From contig CATEEE010000265.1 of assembly GCA_949499045.1 (NCBI GenBank), positions 1 through 8,057 on the forward strand: DNA of 8,057 bases, in the 5' to 3' direction. Below, piece after piece: positions 1-6,270 of the stretch (position 1 is the first letter of the stretch; each line of letters opens with the position of its first letter). Made by a program: the position numbers and the translations under genes. Below the pieces are notes generated by a model, which saw only the letters and a program-made list of their open reading frames with translations, made no database searches and had not been told where the DNA came from. This DNA is from Marinobacterium sp. xm-d-530. Lineage in GTDB: Bacteria; Pseudomonadota; Gammaproteobacteria; Pseudomonadales; Balneatricaceae.

Positions 1-132
1 GCCAGACTCTTTTAAAGGGATGCATTTATCCTGAGTTCTGTTCCATACCATTAATTCCAGGCCACCCTCTAACAAGCGTTTCGCCATTGGCAAGCCCATC
101 AATCCAATACCAATAAATGACACCTTTTTCAT
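1..132 (-). CDS. 3-hydroxyisobutyrate dehydrogenase-family NAD(P) oxidoreductase, N-terminal fragment (runs off the window)
   Basis: The first 44 codons are visible, starting at an ATG at 132 behind a good ribosome binding site (GAGGT, 5 nt upstream). The protein opens with MKKVSFIGIGLMGLPMAKRL, the Rossmann beta-alpha-beta turn of the beta-hydroxyacid dehydrogenase family, with GxGxxG at G8, G10 and G13. An asparagine-arginine-threonine (NRT, 31-33) follows at the end of the second strand. Family members oxidise or reduce short hydroxyacids or semialdehydes (3-hydroxyisobutyrate, tartronate semialdehyde and similar) in the cytoplasm. NRT at this position often goes with NADPH preference, but that is a family tendency and not proof. 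The substrate cannot be told from this fragment. The gene points out of the window, so its catalytic half is not seen. A paralogous C-terminal piece lies at the other end of the window. Confidence 0.88.
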   Translation of the reverse strand, partial: MKKVSFIGIGLMGLPMAKRLLEGGLELMVWNRTQDKCIPLKESG

Positions 133-255
133 ATTTACCTCAAAAATTTAAGCACTATTTGAATATTGTACTAAGTTAATAGCAGACACCTTCTAAGTGA
201 TAACTCAGCATAAGCAGTTGGGGTGGTAAATTATCTTATAGATGCAAGGTGTATT

Positions 256-815
256 ATGAAAATCGCTGCTCACCCTGTAGACGAATCAGAACGCTTATCC
301 ATCTTATAACCTTCTAACCTGCTCGATACGCCAAAAGATCTCTATTTCGATCAATTGACGGTTCAAGTTGCTCAAGGTTTTAACACACCTATTTGTGCTG
401 TTTCGATTATAGATAGTGATCGACAGTGGTTTAAATTCATTTATGGTTTGGATGTTTGTCAAACTGGACGAGATGAAGCCTTTTGCTCACATGTCGTTCA
501 TGATCATGAACTTCTTGAAGTACAAAATGCTATTGAACACCCGTATTTTCATGATAACCCGCTGGTCATAGGTGCTCCAAACACACGCTTTTATTGTGGT
601 ACGTCTATTCATGATACTAATGGATTCTGATCGGCTCTTTCTCTGTCATTGATACTGAACCTCGTCAGTTAACGGATGATCAGAAAAATCTATTAATCTC
701 TTTTGCACTGCAGGCTGAAGCGCTTATCGCTTTGCAGGTAAGACAGCGAGAAAAAACAATATTCATTTTCTTAAATGGAATTTTAGTAATTCTGGACTAT
801 GCTAGAAGTAATTAA
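256..815 (+). pseudogene. GAF-domain sensor protein, broken by a nonsense codon and a frameshift
   Basis: Read through its two lesions, this would be a stand-alone GAF protein of about 186 residues. From the ATG at 256 the frame reads a typical family start (ESERLSIL), hits TAA at 307-309 where CAA (Gln) would fit, then resumes with the LLDTP motif. The GAF core follows in the same frame: ICAVSIIDSDRQWFK, an FCSHVV segment, DNPLV and FYCGTSI. The frame ends at TGA 628-630. One missing base near 625-628 restores the expected LIGSFSVIDTEPRQLTDDQ continuation in another frame, which ends at TAA 813-815. GAF domains bind small ligands and this subtype usually feeds diguanylate cyclases or kinases. 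It lies 17 nt upstream of the PAS-GGDEF-EAL gene in the same direction, so it was probably its partner or a detached sensor. Two sequencing errors are an alternative explanation. Confidence 0.8.
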
Positions 816-832
816 TCAATAAGGCGGCTTAT

Positions 833-2554
833 ATGTCGAGCTATAGAGATGAAATAGTGGATACCCTTACGACTGAGTGGTTAAGGGAGCAGCCTCTTTT
901 GAACATAATTCTAGACAACTGCTTTGACCAGGTATTTATTAAAGATCTCTCGTCAACTCTGATCTACGCAAATACAAATCTAGCCCGACATTATGGTCTT
1001 AAAGAGGTTGATCAAATACTTGGGAAAAGTGATTTTGATTTCTACAGTTACGAGCATGCTGAGGCGACTAGGCAAGAAGAGTCAGACATTATGCAAAGTG
1101 GTGAGCCACTTCTGGCCAAACTCTATTCTGAAACATCGCCAAGGGGCGATGAGACCTGGAATCTTTGTTCAAAACTTCCGCTAAGGAACAGTGGCGGAGA
1201 GATTATTGGTTTGATTGGTTTTGGTCGCGATATCACCAAAGACAAGCGTCGTGAAAAGCTCATTTGGCAACAGTCTAACTATGATGCCCTAACCGGTTTA
1301 CCTAATCGAAACTACTTTGTTGGCAATTTAAATTCAACGGTTAATGAATCCAATAAAGATCACCGTTACACCCTACTCGCACTGGATATTGATCGTTTCA
1401 AAGCATTTAATGACAGTTACGGACATGGTTGCGGCGATGCGATATTGATCAAAGTCGCTCAATGCATTAATAATAATGTTTCGAATCAGGATATTGTTGC
1501 GCGTGTTGGAAGCGATGAGTTCTTATTGCTCATCGATAACCAAAAAAACAGAACCAACATAGTCGATCTAGCGATTAAAATCAGATCGGATATTCAAGAG
1601 CCGTTCTTTTATCAAAATCAACAGTACGATATTACCTGCTGTATAGGGGCTGCTGAATTCCCATCTGATGCCCTAAATGCAACAGATCTTATGAAGTTCA
1701 CTGAGCAAGCACTCTATCGCGCCAAACAGCTTGGTGATAATCAATTTATCTTCTATTCACCTGAAATGACGACGGCTTCTATCAGGCGTCAAACACTGAT
1801 TGCTGATCTAAAACAGGCGGTTGCAGATGATCAAATCGAGGTGGTTTTTCAGCCGATAATTAGTTGTGATTCGGAGAAATTGTACAGTGTCGAAGCCCTA
1901 GCGAGATGGCAACACCCCTACTATGGGCAGATTTCTCCCGATGAGTTTATTCAAATTGCCGAAGAGATAGGCATCATTGCCCAACTCGATGAGAGAGTGT
2001 TCCATAAAGCTATTGATGCTGCTAAAAAGTGGCATTCGTTAATTGATCCTTTACCAGTATTCTCAGTTAATGTATCTGCTCATAGTCTTAAAACAGGTGA
2101 AGATAGCAGCTCAGATATTATTAATCTGCTCTCAAATTTAAACCACGGTAAATTGATTAAATTACGACTTGAATTGACTGAGGGCTCACTTTTTCTTCCT
2201 TCAGAAAAACTCAATGATCTAATGGGGTATTGTGACCAAAACCAGATTGAACTCGCATTAGATGACTTCGGTACAGGTTACTCTGCGTTATCCTATCTTT
2301 TGGACTTTAAAATTGATTACCTGAAAATTGATAAAATTTTTGTCGATGGGCTACCCGAAAATAGACGAAATCTATCCGTCTGTAAGGCGATTATTCAAAT
2401 GTCCAAATCACTCGGAATCAAGGTAATTGCTGAGGGAGTGGAGAAAAAAGAGCAGCTGGATGCTCTTAAAGAGTTAGGCTGTGATTACATTCAAGGTTAC
2501 TATTTCAGTAAACCTCTAAGCTCTCAAGAGATGCTAGTTCGCTACTCAGTATAG
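833..2554 (+). CDS. PAS-GGDEF-EAL cyclic-di-GMP protein; probable phosphodiesterase
   Basis: A 573-residue soluble protein with no signal peptide or membrane segment. The ATG at 833 has AAGGCGG a few bases upstream. Residues about 22-138 form a PAS domain (FIKD at 35, GKSDFDF at 64, GFGRDIT at 129). Residues about 149-308 form a GGDEF domain with DALTGLPNR, the metal-binding LDIDRF (D185, D187) and NDSYGHxxGD, but the signature is GSDEF (226-230) instead of GGDEF. The RxxD inhibitory site is SNQD. Residues about 319-568 form an EAL domain with all expected catalytic residues: E354 in EAL, N413, E447 in ELTE, D477 and D478 in DDFGTGYS, K498, E534 and Q554. The intact EAL and altered GGDEF favour cyclic-di-GMP hydrolysis, with the GGDEF domain perhaps a GTP-sensing regulator; weak cyclase activity cannot be excluded. 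A PAS signal probably sets the output. The gene is convergent with a receiver protein. Confidence 0.95.
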   Translation: MSSYRDEIVDTLTTEWLREQPLLNIILDNCFDQVFIKDLSSTLIYANTNLARHYGLKEVDQILGKSDFDFYSYEHAEATRQEESDIMQSGEPLLAKLYSETSPRGDETWNLCSKLPLRNSGGEIIGLIGFGRDITKDKRREKLIWQQSNYDALTGLPNRNYFVGNLNSTVNESNKDHRYTLLALDIDRFKAFNDSYGHGCGDAILIKVAQCINNNVSNQDIVARVGSDEFLLLIDNQKNRTNIVDLAIKIRSDIQEPFFYQNQQYDITCCIGAAEFPSDALNATDLMKFTEQALYRAKQLGDNQFIFYSPEMTTASIRRQTLIADLKQAVADDQIEVVFQPIISCDSEKLYSVEALARWQHPYYGQISPDEFIQIAEEIGIIAQLDERVFHKAIDAAKKWHSLIDPLPVFSVNVSAHSLKTGEDSSSDIINLLSNLNHGKLIKLRLELTEGSLFLPSEKLNDLMGYCDQNQIELALDDFGTGYSALSYLLDFKIDYLKIDKIFVDGLPENRRNLSVCKAIIQMSKSLGIKVIAEGVEKKEQLDALKELGCDYIQGYYFSKPLSSQEMLVRYSV

Positions 2555-2574
2555 AGTGCGATCTAGCAAGGTAT

Positions 2575-2946
2575 TTACTCTACCTCTAAAAATTTAGCGA
2601 CCATCTCTCTGATATGGCGACCATTGCAGGGTTTGGTTAAAAAGGCCTTCGCTTCAAGTTGTTCTGCGCGCTCTTGTATCTCAGGGGTAGCGAAAGCACT
2701 CAAAAATATAATGGGAATATTGCTCGTCATAGTAATTTTGTCGAGCAGGTCGGCCAATTCTAAACCATTCATTCCAGGCATATTGACATCAAGAAGGATC
2801 AGATCGGGTTGGCGTTTAACCGCTAAAGAGAGCCCTACTTCAGGATCAACCGCACAGACCAATTTATAATCGGATTCCAAAGCATCGCGAATTTGGGCAA
2901 GAGTAAAAGAGTCATCATCGATGCACAGAATGGTTTTTTTTGTCAT
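2575..2946 (-). CDS. Single-domain CheY-like response regulator
   Basis: A 123-residue protein made of a receiver domain only. The acidic pocket is D10-D12 (CIDDD), the phosphoacceptor is D53 (LLDVNMPGMNG), the conserved hydroxyl position is S83 (FLSA) and the lysine is K105 followed by P106 (FLTKP). All residues for phosphorylation are therefore present, and no DNA-binding or enzymatic output domain follows. It probably acts by protein contact, either as a phospho-relay or by modulating a partner. It converges on the PAS-GGDEF-EAL gene with 20 nt between the stop codons, so a role in the same signalling route is plausible but inferred. No kinase gene is nearby. In E. coli the response regulator next to uvrC is UvrY, which has a LuxR-type HTH and lies upstream of uvrC. 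This protein is shorter and lies downstream of the tRNAs, so it is not UvrY. Start is ATG at 2946 with a weak ribosome binding site. Confidence 0.93.
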   Translation of the reverse strand: MTKKTILCIDDDSFTLAQIRDALESDYKLVCAVDPEVGLSLAVKRQPDLILLDVNMPGMNGLELADLLDKITMTSNIPIIFLSAFATPEIQERAEQLEAKAFLTKPCNGRHIREMVAKFLEVE

Positions 2947-2982
2947 ATCTCAACTACTTAATAAGAATGAATTAGTCACTGA

Positions 2983-3010
2983 ATACTAGCAGACAGTTGC
3001 CGGTAGGCAA
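2983..3010 (-). promoter_or_regulatory. Possible promoter and 14-bp palindrome ahead of the response regulator
   Basis: On the minus strand TTGCCT (3010-3005) and TAGTAT (2988-2983) are 16 bp apart, each matching the sigma-70 hexamers at 4 of 6 positions. The -35 hexamer lies inside the inverted repeat TTGCCGGTAGGCAA (2997-3010; 5-bp arms, 4-bp centre), which could be an operator. No terminator with a T-run after a hairpin is visible between tRNA-Leu and this gene, so read-through from the tRNA operon is an alternative source of transcription. Confidence 0.3.
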
Positions 3011-3035
3011 GATATGCAAACAAAAAAGATGTAAA

Positions 3036-3122
3036 TGGTGCCCCGGACCGGACTTGAACCGGTACAGCCTAACGGCCGGCAGATTTTAAGTCTGCTGTGT
3101 CTACCAATTCCACCACCAGGGC
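3036..3122 (-). tRNA. leuZ: tRNA-Leu (anticodon UAA)
   Basis: An 87-nt class II tRNA including an encoded CCA (3036-3038). The acceptor arm pairs GCCCTGG with CCGGGGC, with A as discriminator. The anticodon stem GCAGA/TCTGC encloses a loop with TAA, reading UUA. The T arm has GGTTCAAGTCC and a long variable arm is present, as expected for leucine. It is the last of three tRNAs, and E. coli has leuZ (also UAA) in the same place. Confidence 0.96.
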
Positions 3123-3132
3123 ATTGATGATG

Positions 3133-3170
3133 TGTATCGTTCGATACATCTCTCAAGATAAGTTGAGAGA
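3133..3170 (-). repeat. Two tandem hairpins in the tRNA-Cys/tRNA-Leu spacer
   Basis: The 57-nt spacer between tRNA-Cys and tRNA-Leu holds two adjacent inverted repeats. TGTATCG/CGATACA (3133-3139 and 3142-3148) has 7-bp arms and a 2-nt centre. TCTCTCAA/TTGAGAGA (3149-3156 and 3163-3170) has 8-bp arms and a 6-nt loop. They abut with no gap. Neither is followed by a T-run in the direction of transcription, so they look like processing or insulation elements of the tRNA precursor rather than terminators. Confidence 0.7.
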
Positions 3171-3179
3171 GAGAAAATA

Positions 3180-3254
3180 TGGAGGCGAGCACCGGAGTCG
3201 AACCGGCCTAGTAATGATTTGCAATCATTTGCATCACCGCTCTGCCAACTCGCC
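3180..3254 (-). tRNA. cysT: tRNA-Cys (anticodon GCA)
   Basis: A 75-nt tRNA including an encoded CCA (3180-3182), with U as discriminator, the usual base for tRNA-Cys. The acceptor arm pairs GGCGAGT with GCTCGCC. The anticodon stem ATGAT/ATCAT encloses a loop with GCA. The T arm is GGCCGGTTCGACTCCGG-like. Only 4 nt separate it from tRNA-Gly, which means the two are cut from one precursor. E. coli cysT has the same neighbours. Confidence 0.96.
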
Positions 3255-3258
3255 ATAT

Positions 3259-3334
3259 TGGAGCGGGAAACGAGGCTCGAACTCGCGACCTCAACCTTGG
3301 CAAGGTTGCGCTCTACCAACTGAGCTATTCCCGC
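3259..3334 (-). tRNA. glyW: tRNA-Gly (anticodon GCC)
   Basis: A 76-nt tRNA including an encoded CCA (3259-3261). It is nearly identical to known gammaproteobacterial tRNA-Gly(GCC): it starts GCGGGAATAGCTCAGTTGG, has the anticodon stem AACCT/AGGTT with GCC in the loop, and ends TTTCCCGC followed by TCCA. It is the first gene of the three-tRNA transcript and lies directly behind the promoter at 3357-3384. E. coli glyW occupies the same place. Confidence 0.97.
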
Positions 3335-3350
3335 ACTTGCTGAACAAGTG
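3334..3350 (-). other. Leader hairpin abutting the 5' end of tRNA-Gly
   Basis: On the minus strand CACTTG (3350-3345) pairs with CAAGTG (3339-3334) around a 5-nt loop. The last base of the stem is the first base of mature tRNA-Gly. Given the promoter position, this hairpin would be essentially the entire 5' leader of the primary transcript, so it may guide RNase P or protect the 5' end. Confidence 0.6.
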
Positions 3351-3356
3351 GCGCGT

Positions 3357-3384
3357 ATTATAGACGCTTCACCCACCCTGTCAA
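3357..3384 (-). promoter_or_regulatory. Strong sigma-70 promoter of the Gly-Cys-Leu tRNA operon
   Basis: On the minus strand there is a perfect -35 TTGACA (3384-3379), a 16-bp spacer and a perfect -10 TATAAT (3362-3357). Transcription should start near 3350, about 16 nt before tRNA-Gly. The bases after the -10 are ACGCGCC, a GC-rich discriminator typical of stringently controlled stable-RNA promoters (negative ppGpp/DksA response, known for the class). This lets the tRNAs be made independently of pgsA. The -35 overlaps the right arm of the palindrome TCAATCTAGCGATTGA. Confidence 0.88.
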
Positions 3385-3443
3385 TCGCTAGATTGAAATT
3401 AGATCTGCTTAAAAAATAACCACTTACTCAACTTTTGGGTCGA

Positions 3444-4010
3444 TCACTTATTCGGTTTAAGATGTGGCCATGCTGCGTGAAGGTAGACAAACATGGACCA
3501 CATAGTTAGCAACGCTGCTGCATACAAAATCCCTACCCCTACCCAAGCCATAGTGGTTCCAGGTACTGCTCCAATCATGATAAAAATGGCAATCATTTGC
3601 AGTGCGGTTTTCGCTTTACCAATCATTGAAACGGCAACCTGAGCTCGCTCCCCTATTTCAGCCATCCATTCACGCAAAGCAGAGATGACAATTTCACGGC
3701 CAACGATGATGATTGCAGGGATCGATAAGATGGCTGGCCATTCAGAGAAGAGTCGACCGTAGGTATCGACCAAAAGAATCAGAGCAGCTGCGACCATTAA
3801 CTTATCAGCCACAGGGTCAAGGAATGCCCCAAAACTGCTCTCTTGCTGCCATTTGCGAGCCAGATAACCGTCCAGCCAATCCGTTATAGCCGCTAAGGCA
3901 AATATTACAGCTGAAATCCAACCTGCGAAGGGGGTTGGCCAGTAGTATGCAATAATAAAAAACGGAATAAGAACAATGCGTAACAGTGTTAAAACGTTGG
4001 GTAGATTCAT
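3444..4010 (-). CDS. pgsA: CDP-diacylglycerol-glycerol-3-phosphate 3-phosphatidyltransferase
   Basis: PgsA moves phosphatidyl from CDP-diacylglycerol to glycerol-3-phosphate, the committed step to phosphatidylglycerol and cardiolipin, at the inner membrane. With the ATG at 4010 the protein has 188 residues (E. coli PgsA has 182) and starts MNLPNVLTLLRIVLIPFF, as the family does. The CDP-alcohol phosphotransferase signature is complete: D44, D47-G48, A51-R52, G61, D65 and D69 (DWLDGYLAR then GAFLDPVADK). REIVISALREWMAE matches the E. coli enzyme closely. Several hydrophobic segments fit a multi-span membrane protein. A GTG at 4022, adding four residues, is the alternative start, but it overlaps the AAAGG ribosome binding site (4026-4022), so ATG 4010 is preferred. 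The gene follows uvrC by 14 nt and is evidently co-transcribed with it. The tRNAs downstream have their own promoter. Confidence 0.97.
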   Translation of the reverse strand: MNLPNVLTLLRIVLIPFFIIAYYWPTPFAGWISAVIFALAAITDWLDGYLARKWQQESSFGAFLDPVADKLMVAAALILLVDTYGRLFSEWPAILSIPAIIIVGREIVISALREWMAEIGERAQVAVSMIGKAKTALQMIAIFIMIGAVPGTTMAWVGVGILYAAALLTMWSMFVYLHAAWPHLKPNK

Positions 4011-4024
4011 GCAGAGTTGCACCT

Positions 4025-5848
4025 TTAGCTATCGGGGTGCAGAGCGAGATAAATCGTCTCTGCAAGACTATTACTTATACTAGAGACTTTTGCGATTTCT
4101 TCAACACTTGCCGACTCAACACCCTTGGCACTTCCGAAATGTTTAAGAAGCTCTCTACGTCGTTTGGGGCCTACACCGTCTATACCCTCAAGCAGAGACT
4201 GTTTTCGCGCTTTGGCTCGACGAGCACGATGACCTGTAATGGCAAAACGGTGTGATTCGTCACGTATATGTTGCAGCAAGTGAAGCGCCAAAGAGTCTGA
4301 TTGCAGGATATTTTCATTGCCAGTTTCAGCGTCAATAAGAACCTCAAATCCCGCTTTACGAGTTGGGCCTTTAGCGATGCCGATTACCTTAATTCCTTGA
4401 ATGTTGAGCTCGTTAAGAACCTCTACCGCCTGAGCGACCTGCCCTTTCCCACCGTCAATCACCAAGATATCGGGTAGAATAGCATCTGAACTGGTCGCCT
4501 TCTCAAATCGACGATGCAGCGCTTGATTCATAGCCGCATAGTCATCGCCCCCGGTAATACCTTCAATATTATATTTTCGATAGTCTCGTTTCAGTGGTCC
4601 ATTACGATCAAACACAACACAGGAGGCAACGGTCGCTTCTCCACTTGAGTGGCTAATGTCAAAACACTCAAGCCGTGTTGGCACCTCCTCCATGGAGAGC
4701 GCTGACTGCAGGTCAAGGAATCGGTTGTAAATATTCTGCTTATTAGCCAGCTGCGACTGAAGATTTTGTTCTGCGTTTTGCTGTGCCAACTTGAGCCAGC
4801 TGAATCGATCAGATCGAACTTTATGGATGATAGTCACTTTTCGCTCACGCATCTGGCTGAGAGCTTCACTGAGTATTGCCGAATCAGGCAGATCAATCGC
4901 CGTAATTATGGTTTCCGGTATTTCACGCCCACCGGCAAGGTAAAACTGAGCAATAAATGCGCCTAACACGTCCTCTGCACTGTCTTCGATAGCGACTCGC
5001 GGATAATACACTTTTGATCCGATAACACGCCCCTGACGAACGAATAGAGCGTGTACACATACACCACCAGGTTGAACGGCTACGCCAAATACATCGGCCT
5101 CACCTTTTTGTCCGATGACGGTCTGTTGCTCTTGTACATGCTGCAAACGCGCCAATTGATCACGAAGTTGTGCCGCTTTTTCAAACTCTAATTGGCTAGC
5201 AGCGGCCTCCATTTCGCTTGCAAGCTCGCTCATCACTTTGGGGTTTTTACCCTGTAAAAAAAGCTTGGTATGACGCACATCACGTTGGTAATCCGTATCA
5301 TCGACCAAACCGACACAAGGTGCACTGCAGCGTTCAATTTGGTACTGCAGGCAGGGTCTCGAACGGTTGCGGAAAAAACTGTCGTCACACTGGCGAACTT
5401 TAAAGAGCTTTTGAAGAAGGTTAAGACTCTCCTTAACCGCCCCGCCACTTGGGAAGGGTCCAAACAGTGACCCTTTTGGGGAGCGCTTTCCGCGCTGATA
5501 CCTTACGGCTGGAAAATCGTCTTTATCAGTGATCAGTATATAGGGGTATGACTTATCATCCCGCAACAAAATATTGTAAGGGGGGCGATACTGTTTAATT
5601 AAGTTCTGCTCAAGCAACAGAGCTTCGGTTTCAGAACCCGTTGATGTGATCTCAATGGAGTGTATTTTGCTAACTAATGCTTGGGTCTTAACAGAGAGAC
5701 CGGTCTCCCTAAAATAGCTTGAGACACGGTTTTTTAGGTTTTTAGCTTTACCTACGTACAACAAATCACCTGCGCTATCGTACATTTGATAGCAGCCTGG
5801 TTTATTGGGGAGTGTTGCTAAAAAGGCTTTTGGGTTAAATGTCGTCAA
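4025..5848 (-). CDS. uvrC: UvrABC system protein C (excinuclease subunit C)
   Basis: UvrC makes both incisions beside a lesion in nucleotide excision repair, acting with UvrA and UvrB. The 607 residues match the usual length. The N-terminal GIY-YIG nuclease (about 12-95) shows GCYQMYD, YVGKAKNLKNR and the later E80/N82 helix. Cysteines 154, 166, 174 and 178 match the ligands reported for the E. coli UvrC iron-sulfur cluster. The UVR domain that contacts UvrB is near 203-238. The RNase H-like endonuclease half has CFDISH (D397), VIDGGKGQ (D465) and ESHRF (H533). A helix-hairpin-helix pair for DNA binding closes the protein (about 553-603). Translation starts at TTG 5848: an in-frame TGA lies directly upstream, and the next residues (FNPKAFL) align with the E. 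coli start. AAGAG lies 8 nt upstream. The start is 4 nt past the stop of the upstream gene, so the two are probably translationally coupled. Confidence 0.98.
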   Translation of the reverse strand: MTTFNPKAFLATLPNKPGCYQMYDSAGDLLYVGKAKNLKNRVSSYFRETGLSVKTQALVSKIHSIEITSTGSETEALLLEQNLIKQYRPPYNILLRDDKSYPYILITDKDDFPAVRYQRGKRSPKGSLFGPFPSGGAVKESLNLLQKLFKVRQCDDSFFRNRSRPCLQYQIERCSAPCVGLVDDTDYQRDVRHTKLFLQGKNPKVMSELASEMEAAASQLEFEKAAQLRDQLARLQHVQEQQTVIGQKGEADVFGVAVQPGGVCVHALFVRQGRVIGSKVYYPRVAIEDSAEDVLGAFIAQFYLAGGREIPETIITAIDLPDSAILSEALSQMRERKVTIIHKVRSDRFSWLKLAQQNAEQNLQSQLANKQNIYNRFLDLQSALSMEEVPTRLECFDISHSSGEATVASCVVFDRNGPLKRDYRKYNIEGITGGDDYAAMNQALHRRFEKATSSDAILPDILVIDGGKGQVAQAVEVLNELNIQGIKVIGIAKGPTRKAGFEVLIDAETGNENILQSDSLALHLLQHIRDESHRFAITGHRARRAKARKQSLLEGIDGVGPKRRRELLKHFGSAKGVESASVEEIAKVSSISNSLAETIYLALHPDS

Positions 5849-5852
5849 TCAG

Positions 5853-6173
5853 TTAACTCTTAGCGTTGGTTCGCTTGGATTCCATGTAAATATAGGTAGC
5901 CTCTTTGTAGAGGTTATTTAGGTCATCACGAGTGTCGTCAGTAATGCCAGCCCCACGTGATAGCGATACCTCAAGGAAGGCGCTAATCTGAGCGTGGTAG
6001 TAAAGGCGATCTTCGAACGCATCGGCACGTTTCATTTTGCTTAATGCTATTTGAGCACCGTTGATGAGTATGTAGTTTATATCCGTATCGGAAAGGCGTG
6101 GACTGCGAGTGGTTTTTTCCATTCGTGCTTCTGCTTCAGCCTCTTGAGCTTGACGTTTTGTCATTAAAGCCAT
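5853..6173 (-). CDS. Unrecognised 106-residue protein, first gene of the uvrC-pgsA operon
   Basis: I do not recognise this family. The ATG at 6173 follows an excellent ribosome binding site (AAGGAG, 6 nt spacer), so it is expressed. The protein is soluble: no signal peptide or membrane segment. The first 25 residues are very polar and rich in Ala, Glu, Lys and Arg (QAQEAEAEARMEK), probably a helix or flexible tail. The rest (about 28-100) looks helical, with a motif LSDTDINYILINGAQIALSKM and several aromatic residues (FEDRLYYH, YIYME). There are no cysteines, so no zinc or iron-sulfur site. It lies 4 nt upstream of uvrC and almost certainly shares its transcript and translation. It could be a DNA-repair accessory or simply a passenger; there is no sequence evidence for either. 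In E. coli the gene before uvrC is the regulator uvrY, which this is not. A second ATG at 6164 is a possible start but lacks the good spacing. Confidence 0.85.
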   Translation of the reverse strand: MALMTKRQAQEAEAEARMEKTTRSPRLSDTDINYILINGAQIALSKMKRADAFEDRLYYHAQISAFLEVSLSRGAGITDDTRDDLNNLYKEATYIYMESKRTNAKS

Positions 6174-6270
6174 TCCCTGCTCCTTAATTAGCTCATTAAA
6201 ATTAGCCTATAGAGTACCGTATTGGTCACTAGAATGTTAATTTGATTTAAGTAATCAGCCAGTACGTTTT

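Noticed and set aside
132..255. Divergent promoters between the left oxidoreductase and the GAF pseudogene
   Set aside because: Only partial matches such as TACAAT on the minus strand are seen, with no -35 at a proper distance.
2552..2582. Inverted repeat TAGAGT/ACTCTA between the convergent c-di-GMP and receiver genes, considered as a shared terminator
   Set aside because: Arms are only 6 bp, AT-rich, 19 nt apart, and there is no T-run on either side.
3008..3036. CTTTTTTG after tRNA-Leu as a Rho-independent terminator
   Set aside because: No stable hairpin precedes the T-run apart from the tRNA itself, so it cannot be called with confidence.
3036..3334. tRNA genes as possible integration sites of a mobile element
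   Set aside because: No integrase, no repeated tRNA 3' end elsewhere in the window, and the neighbours match the normal chromosomal order.
2986..3376. Open frames of 68-91 codons on both strands across the tRNA cluster
   Set aside because: They run through three clear tRNA genes and match no protein pattern, so they are chance frames.
4766..5470. Several 61-76-codon frames inside uvrC on other frames or the opposite strand
   Set aside because: They lie within a full-length, well-conserved uvrC and have no ribosome binding sites or recognisable domains.
6174..6270. Divergent promoters between the 106-residue gene and the DUF1853-type gene
   Set aside because: Best pairs (GTGACC with GCTAAT on the minus strand; TTGGTC with ATTTAA on the plus strand) are too weak to list, although promoters must exist here.
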